Shown: one piece after another, positions 12,844 to 12,874 of the stretch
Layout: every line of letters starts with the position of its first letter
Numbering within the stretch: position 1 is the first letter of the stretch
From: Anaerotignum sp.
GTDB lineage: Bacteria; Bacillota; Clostridia; Lachnospirales; Anaerotignaceae
Reading direction: 5' to 3'
Length of the DNA stretch: 12,874 nucleotides
Assembly: GCA_017442465.1 (NCBI GenBank)
Contig: JAFRZQ010000096.1
Location: forward strand, 1-12,874
Notes under the pieces: generated by a model
Seen by the model: the letters and a program-made list of their open reading frames with translations, nothing else
What the model was told of the DNA's origin: nothing
Databases searched by the model: none
Translations under genes and position numbers: made by a program

Positions 12844-12874
12844 GTACAGTGGAATCAGCATACCGCCAACAGAA
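12817..12874 (-). CDS. C-terminal end of an unknown, probably membrane, protein (partial)
   Basis: The last 18 codons and TAA stop (12817-12819) of a gene that continues to the right. The tail reads SVGGMLIPLYLKIFKVRV: a hydrophobic stretch followed by basic residues, as at the cytoplasmic end of a membrane protein. A strong terminator two bases after the stop supports this frame over the others. Family cannot be assigned. Confidence 0.6.
   Translation of the reverse strand, partial: SVGGMLIPLYLKIFKVRV

Noticed and set aside
1..12874. Mobile elements, CRISPR arrays, tRNA/rRNA genes or a defence island
   Set aside because: I looked for transposase motifs, regularly spaced repeats, tRNA-like cloverleafs and toxin/nuclease genes and saw none. 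The gene content is ordinary chromosomal.

Overview
The window looks like ordinary chromosome from a moderately low-GC, Gram-positive anaerobe of the class Clostridia, perhaps near Lachnospirales. The signs are a T-box-controlled leuS, strong AAGGAGG-type ribosome binding sites, a reverse-order rubrerythrin behind a PerR/Fur-like operator, and M16C, Eis-like and DUF2156 proteins of types common in clostridia. The genus is a guess. I see no transposase, phage gene, CRISPR array, tRNA or rRNA, and no convincing new multi-gene system. The interest is mostly in regulation.

Plus strand, left to right. The 3' end of an ABC exporter gene (1-694) is followed by a palindrome and a promoter. Next comes a well-formed leucine T-box leader (about 782-1030; specifier CUG, 7-nt bulge UGGUAAC, terminator) driving leuS (1078-3492). 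A terminator-like hairpin (3509-3536) separates leuS from a Sfp-type phosphopantetheinyl transferase (3561-4232). A sigma-A-like promoter (4250-4277) then drives a secreted coiled-coil M23 peptidase (4314-5456), which ends at a strong terminator.

Minus strand, from the right edge leftwards. A partial membrane-type gene tail (12817-12874) is followed by a terminator, then mutY (12760-11714). An Eis-like GNAT gene (11582-10482) with its own promoter forms a tight pair with a DUF2156 gene (10464-9463), closed by a terminator. Reverse rubrerythrin (9280-8735) has a perfect TTGACA-17-TATAAT promoter with a PerR/Fur-type box over its -10. Last is an M16C presequence-protease-like peptidase (8617-5714), with its own promoter and a terminator facing the M23 gene.

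The genes are mostly separate housekeeping units: tRNA charging, carrier-protein activation, wall remodelling, oligopeptide breakdown, oxygen/peroxide defence and oxidised-guanine repair. Reverse rubrerythrin and MutY both deal with oxidative stress but have separate promoters. Only the GNAT-DUF2156 pair looks like a real operon. Start sites for the phosphopantetheinyl transferase, M23 and DUF2156 genes were moved downstream of the longest possible start because of RBS or promoter positions.
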